Both the position numbers and the translations under genes were made by a program. From Straminergon stramineum (Eukaryota > Streptophyta > Bryopsida > Hypnales > Calliergonaceae), in contig OY987266.1 in the NCBI GenBank assembly GCA_963920665.1, positions 26,028,248 to 26,092,247 of the forward strand: a DNA stretch of 64,000 nt, given 5' to 3'. A model generated the notes under the pieces. The model did not search any database. It was given only the letters and a program-made list of their open reading frames with translations, and was not told the origin of the DNA. Within the stretch, counting starts at the first letter, position 1. Every line of letters starts with the position of its first letter. Shown here one piece after another: positions 59,670 through 64,000 of this stretch.

Positions 59670-60909
59670 GTGGCCTCAGCTGGGAGCGTGTCAGGGTCAA
59701 GTGGCCTGGACTTGGAGCGGGTACAAGGGTTTAAGAACTTCGGGTTCACATTGGCCAGATCACTTCCTCTGCTGCGAGCGAGCAGTCTCCGTGCCATTCC
59801 CCGTTGCTAGTTTGAAACTGGGACTGGTGGAGTGCATTACCGCAGGGCCTTGAGCCAGGTTCGTCGACTCTCCATTCAGCTTCTCCTTCTCCTGATCTAG
59901 CTTGAAATCTCTTCATTTTTTTGGTCTAACAAGCAGACAGTCTAGCTTGAAATCTCTTGTGTTGTTCAGTCCTCTATGCTGGTACCTGGTAGCCTCAAAT
60001 CTAGCTCAAGGACATTGCAGGCATCTGATTCAATTAACGCAAGCTTCAGACCGTGAAAATCTGGCCCAGGATTTCAGTTTGCCTGTCGTTTACCGAGGTA
60101 TGGCCTTGTTCTGAAGTCAGAATCCAGGTCTTGAGTGTGAGGAGAAATATTTACTGTAGTTGATGGTTGGTAACTCTGCTCGGTTGCCGTTTCTGAGTCC
60201 TTTCCAACACTGGAATGGGGGAGTGGGGTGCGGGTCTTTGTCGGTTTCTTGTAAAGGATTCCTGTGCTTGAAAAATTGTATTATTTGGATGCAATACGAA
60301 TAAGATATTAGTTGTTGAAGTTTGAATGAGTAGGGTCCTCAACTTTTTTGAACCATGAATGTTGCATCAATAATGTATAGATCTCATGGAATCCCCTTCG
60401 ACTGTAACAGAGCGTTGGGGTGTATACTTTCGTATGAGTCACTTGTTTTGATAACATTTGCATTTGTAAATGGGTGGCTTTTCAATCCACGGGGAATGGA
60501 AAGATGCGGGATCATTTGTAGAGGCTTGCGAGTATTGTATTGGTATTGGTAACGTCTATTGATAGCAAAGTTGAGAGCTCAAGCAAAAGGGGAAAGGATG
60601 TCAGCGCTTATATTCCTGACTAGCTCCGATTTGCATGATGGCTTTATTCCAAATTTCTCTTAGTTGACCCTGTTCTTAATTGGTGGCATGCCCCACTGAT
60701 ACTGAAGAAGGGTATGGACCCTCAACTGTTATTTCTAGTTGATTTGTGGGATGTACTTGAATTTTCCTTATGCAGATGTCGTGAAAGTCCAAGTTTGGAT
60801 CCTGTCAAGACGCTTAGAAAGCGGTCACAGCAATTGATATTCACGTTGAAGTGCTACCGACATGACAGACCTCGGCGACTCTAAGTATCTGCCTGTGTAA
60901 GAGCATAAA
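59670..60909 (+). promoter_or_regulatory. Probable 5' region / leader of the EF-hand gene
   Basis: Composition changes to moderate GC with little repeat content. No long frame is convincing. It probably holds the promoter and untranslated leader, perhaps with an intron; no TATA box or start site can be fixed by eye. Confidence 0.35.
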
Positions 60910-61792
60910 ATGTCTCTTACTCAATACATTGACAACCGTTTGAAACTTGATGGCGACAAAGACCAAGATGGAAACTTAACCGATCTAGAGAAGAAACAAT
61001 TTGCTTATCGGATATGGAGGGAGGACTTGGAAAAAAACCAGAAACGCGAAGATCGTAAGGAATCCGAATTAAAAGACACTTGGACAGAGGTATATCAGCT
61101 GATCGGACTTGACAACGTGTTTCAAGGGGTGTGGTTCCAAGGTGTTACCCAGCTAGCAGCACAGCGAGGTTGCCGCTTCTCCGCAATTCCTATCATTCTT
61201 TCAGTTTTTGTGTCTTTGGCCACCATTGTAGGAGTTCGTATGAAGATTTCAAGAGCGCGAGACCTTGAAAGTAGTCTACACCGGGTCCGACTTGATTCCA
61301 AGGTATTTACTACTTCCTTGGTGGCAAGGAAGTGAAGATAACTTCTGTAGTGCCATGTAACTTCTAATTGCAGGTTCTAATGAAACCCCAAGCATATCAT
61401 ATGTGTGACTCATTACCGTGCTTGTAGTTCCCACTATGTTATGGAATGAATTGTATTATAAACCAGTATCCGTGGTTATCATGTGGCCACTTTATATGAT
61501 GTTCTTCGTGAAATTTGTACTCTGACAACGTATCCTTTGTCTCATTGTGCCACATCGGTTTCTTCAGGCTCTGCAATCCTTCATCAGTGCATGTGAGCAT
61601 GCAGGCGAAAACTTTGACTTTCTTACAATTGAAGCTGCGGCTACAAGGTCTCATTTCTTGATTGGCATCGAGTTAGACAAAGCTTTAGTGTCAGCTGGAA
61701 GAAACAGGAAAATTCTGCTAGTATCATTGACCATCGTCTCAATTCTCTTTGCTTGGTTGATACATTTGATCATGTGTGGCCAATACGTGTGA
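60910..61792 (+). CDS. Two-exon gene: EF-hand protein with two membrane helices
   Basis: Exon 1 is 60,910-61,302 (131 codons), with donor AAG|GTATTT. Exon 2 is 61,568-61,792 (74 codons and stop), with acceptor TTTCTTCAG|GCT. The intron is phase 0 and the product 205 residues. The start is in good context (AAAATGTC). Residues 16-27 form a canonical EF-hand loop (DKDQDGNLTDLE) with Asp at 1, 3 and 5, Gly at 6, Leu at 8 and Glu at 12. A charged helix follows (about 34-60). Hydrophobic segments at about 90-109 and 180-201 look like membrane spans, the second almost at the C-terminus. A paired EF-hand is not seen. I do not recognise the family; a calcium-responsive membrane protein is inference. 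An alternative acceptor at about 61,371 (ATTGCAG) exists but leads to stops. Confidence 0.7.
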
Positions 61793-62350
61793 GCAGTTTG
61801 GCTGAACAACTCTGGTAAGAGGTACAAGCACCCTATAATTGCCCATTAAAACATTACTGCCAAGTTTCGTTTCTCTGAATATCAGCTCAATTAAACGTTT
61901 AGAAACAAATGTGAAGTTCAACCCTGAGGGCTCCGACATCCATCCATATTGTGGATGGTGAACGGAGTGCTTTGCAGCCAATGCTTTGTCCAAAGACCTT
62001 CTCCTTCATCCAAGCAATTCTCGAATCTTTAAAGGATGACCTTTCTATATAACCAATTCAATGAACTTGATGCAAATAATATATTAGTACAAAGAAATAA
62101 TTAAAAATGTGCTCAAGTCCAAAAAGGATTCAGTTGTTAAAAGGTTAATCTATCTCCCACTATGAGGGATATTAGTAATATCTATGGCAATCGGAGTATT
62201 TTCATGGAGCGCCTATATGTAAGATGTTGTAATACTTGGATCCATTTAATGTTATACTTAGCTCAGCTCCTATGGGGAGAAGGCTGAATTCTGATGACCG
62301 TACATGGCTTTGTTTTCAGGTGACGAAGCTGTGGAAACTCGTCCTCTACG

Positions 62351-62731
62351 ATGTTTAAAACAACAATAATCAACAACTCTGGACATAAGCTTACTCTAAA
62401 ATCCGGAAATGCAGGTATATACCAGAGTCTGACTCGATTATCAGATGGACAAAGTTTTATGCTACAGGTTCATCTTTATGCAACACATCGAGAATATTCA
62501 GTCGAAATTGAAGATTTTTCTAACGCACCATCGGGGGTGTACTTTTCAAGTGATGATTGCATCCAGTGCGAAGTTCTGGTTGTGGTTAAAGAAGCCTCGG
62601 TTGATAGCAATAAGGGACTTATACTGGAGGGGTCAAAGTATGGATATAATCGAGAAGAACGCTCAGTGAAGGGAGAAGCTCTTCCTTGGTGGAGATTCGC
62701 TTGGGAGCGCTTGAGAGACCTAATGTGGTGA
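62351..62731 (+). CDS. 126-residue protein, beta-rich, possibly DUF7748-like
   Basis: Single open exon. A 3' splice site (TTTTCAG) lies at 62,313-62,319, so a leader intron is likely. The protein opens with TTIINNSGHKLTLKSG, then LSDGQSFMLQVHLYATHREY and FSSDDCIQC, and closes with WWRFAWERLRDLMW. Alternating hydrophobic residues suggest a small beta-sandwich. The INN-x-x-KLTL start and short tryptophan-rich tail recall small plant proteins annotated with DUF7748, but this is from memory. It lies 0.56 kb after the EF-hand gene on the same strand and could be an alternative 3' exon of that locus. Confidence 0.6.
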   Translation: MFKTTIINNSGHKLTLKSGNAGIYQSLTRLSDGQSFMLQVHLYATHREYSVEIEDFSNAPSGVYFSSDDCIQCEVLVVVKEASVDSNKGLILEGSKYGYNREERSVKGEALPWWRFAWERLRDLMW

Positions 62732-63786
62732 GAGATTCAGTTCAGAACGAATAAGTTATGTCCGAATTACTCATCACCAAGTTCAAGCAAAGCGCCGCCG
62801 TTCTCTGGAACAGGACTTGGTTTCTCCGTCTCTGACATGGAAGCCGTGGCTTGAAAGTGGCAAGCATGGATTAATTACAAGCGGCATGACCTTTCCTGTG
62901 GTCATTCCTTGAAAAAAAAACATCGTTCTTTATTTCAGATGGTCGTAATATGAAGCTCATTATCTAGTGAACCTGACAGCCTAGAGTGTCCTTTGATTTG
63001 TAGACTCCTTATGAGGAGTCACTTGTTTGAGGCGTCCGTTTGGAAGCCTTGTAGCATCTACTATAGACGTTATTGTATAGGTGTCTCTTTGGTAATGTCA
63101 TTGAATTAGAGCTCCGTGTGCAACAGTTGAGATTCCTTTTGTACGTGCATCTGTTTTACACATACATTGTATACTTGTGGTATTTGTATTTCTTATAGAG
63201 TAAATTTGCCATTTACCACACACATCCAAAAACCACAGAACAACCGTTGTCATTTACTGTATACTAACTACACAATGCAACTACCAATTCAATTGTCATG
63301 GGAACAAAATTTTGTATCATTGCCCAATGACCGCACACTATGTGGTGAAGGGTTGCAAGGAATTTTTAACTAGATTTTAGCTCCATCTCCTTTAGATTGC
63401 AACAAAATTCGTAGGAAAAAATCTTTTTGCGTTATGTTTTTTGAAGTTGAATCTTAACATGGCATTTAATGATTATGCCAAATTTCAAAACATGCAAGTC
63501 TCTATATTCATGTGAAGAAGGATTTGAATTTCGTTTGTGCGGTGATTGGCAAGTTTACTATATATGTTTCCTGTTTATTTTATCACTTTCAAGTTTTGTG
63601 GCTATTACATAATAAAGATTGTTTGATCAAATATTATAGTTACTGAGAAAATTTGACACTCATTTACGATTGATGTGTGAGGCAAGTGACCTAGTAGACT
63701 GGTTTGTGGTTATGTGTTGGAAAATATATGTTTCACAATTTTTTTGCTTTTTCTATAAAAAAAAATGGAAAATCTATATACTCAAT
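62732..63786. other. 3' flank of the last gene, no further gene recognised
   Basis: Probable 3' untranslated region at the start, then AT-rich DNA. The 68-codon frame at 63,167-63,373 lacks features of a gene. Confidence 0.35.
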
Positions 63787-63790
63787 TTAA

Positions 63791-64000
63791 CCCTTAAACT
63801 TCGACACGGACGTTTTGTGTCCGATGGGTGACAAAGAATCTCTCTATGTAGGACAAAATTGTCACTATTTATCCTTGGAATTTTGTGAAAAGCTTAGGTC
63901 TTCTACAATAGTATGACTTCTAATGAATATTTTGTATTTTATAAAGTAGATGATGTCACACGATTCCAAAAGGGAGTATTTCCATGGTCACTAGTCTGTC
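63791..64000 (+). mobile_element. Left end of a piggyBac-like element cut by the window edge
   Basis: TTAA (63,787-63,790) followed by CCCTTAAACTTCGACACGGA and a short hairpin (acacggac...gtgtccg). The right end is outside the window. Confidence 0.45.

Noticed and set aside
1..64000. CRISPR arrays, rRNA or bacterial operon features
   Set aside because: None seen. Repeats lack the regular short repeat/spacer pattern, and the sequence has plant nuclear character.

Overview
The window is nuclear DNA of a land plant and consists mostly of mobile elements. Evidence for a plant is an interstitial TTTAGGG-type telomere run (~16.1 kb), plant-style hAT, CACTA, Ty3/gypsy, LINE and tRNA-SINE sequences, and a two-exon gene with consensus GT-AG splice sites. 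The species cannot be settled from sequence alone. The low gene density and the small EF-hand/membrane protein make me think of a bryophyte, lycophyte, fern or other repeat-rich genome, but that is weak inference. A 200-N assembly gap lies at 18,567-18,766.

Layout. Two diverged copies of one ancestral segment frame the window. Copy A is broken into 1-80, 3,597-4,989, 25,473-28,555 and 35,647-36,188; copy B runs nearly unbroken from 54,784 to about 59,598. Because each copy acts as the empty site for insertions in the other, many element borders can be read exactly. Copy A was hit by a 3.5-kb TG...CA insertion (81-3,591), a 20.5-kb block with mariner/Stowaway-like termini at a TA (4,990-25,472), a 7.1-kb gypsy element (28,556-35,646) and small CATTAG-ended elements. 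Copy B was hit by a 722-bp inverted-repeat element (54,866-55,587). A CACTA element is older than the duplication and present, partly deleted, in B.

The 20.5-kb block carries a near-complete hAT transposase gene (one TAG), a solo LTR, two genes that share an unrecognised WCHI...NxAN domain (one with a C-terminal RING finger), a SINE, a 252-bp foldback, and several G-rich minisatellite arrays built on GGCGACTGCGGGT. The hAT gene and both WCHI-domain genes are transcribed leftward and each begins about 0.2-0.4 kb from an array lying just upstream.

From 36 to 50 kb the DNA is AT-rich and filled with short non-autonomous elements: several with TTAA flanks and CCCYTAAA inverted termini (piggyBac-like), an 8-bp-TSD hAT-type MITE, a decayed hAT fragment, and a 5'-truncated LINE with a 15-bp target duplication. 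From 50 to 54.8 kb there are degenerate tandem repeats interrupted by a 574-bp foldback. From about 59.7 kb the composition changes and two plausible host genes appear: a two-exon EF-hand/two-membrane-helix protein (60,910-61,792) and a 126-residue protein (62,351-62,731).

The most unusual observation is a family of inverted-repeat elements with CATTAG...CTAATG ends (26,237-26,529; 27,411-27,715; 31,238-31,801) that appear to insert with no target-site duplication. Two paralogous empty sites and an interrupted reverse-transcriptase reading frame all support this. Also notable are piggyBac-like elements in a plant, an RNase H domain placed before gag in the gypsy element, and the array-headed gene trio.
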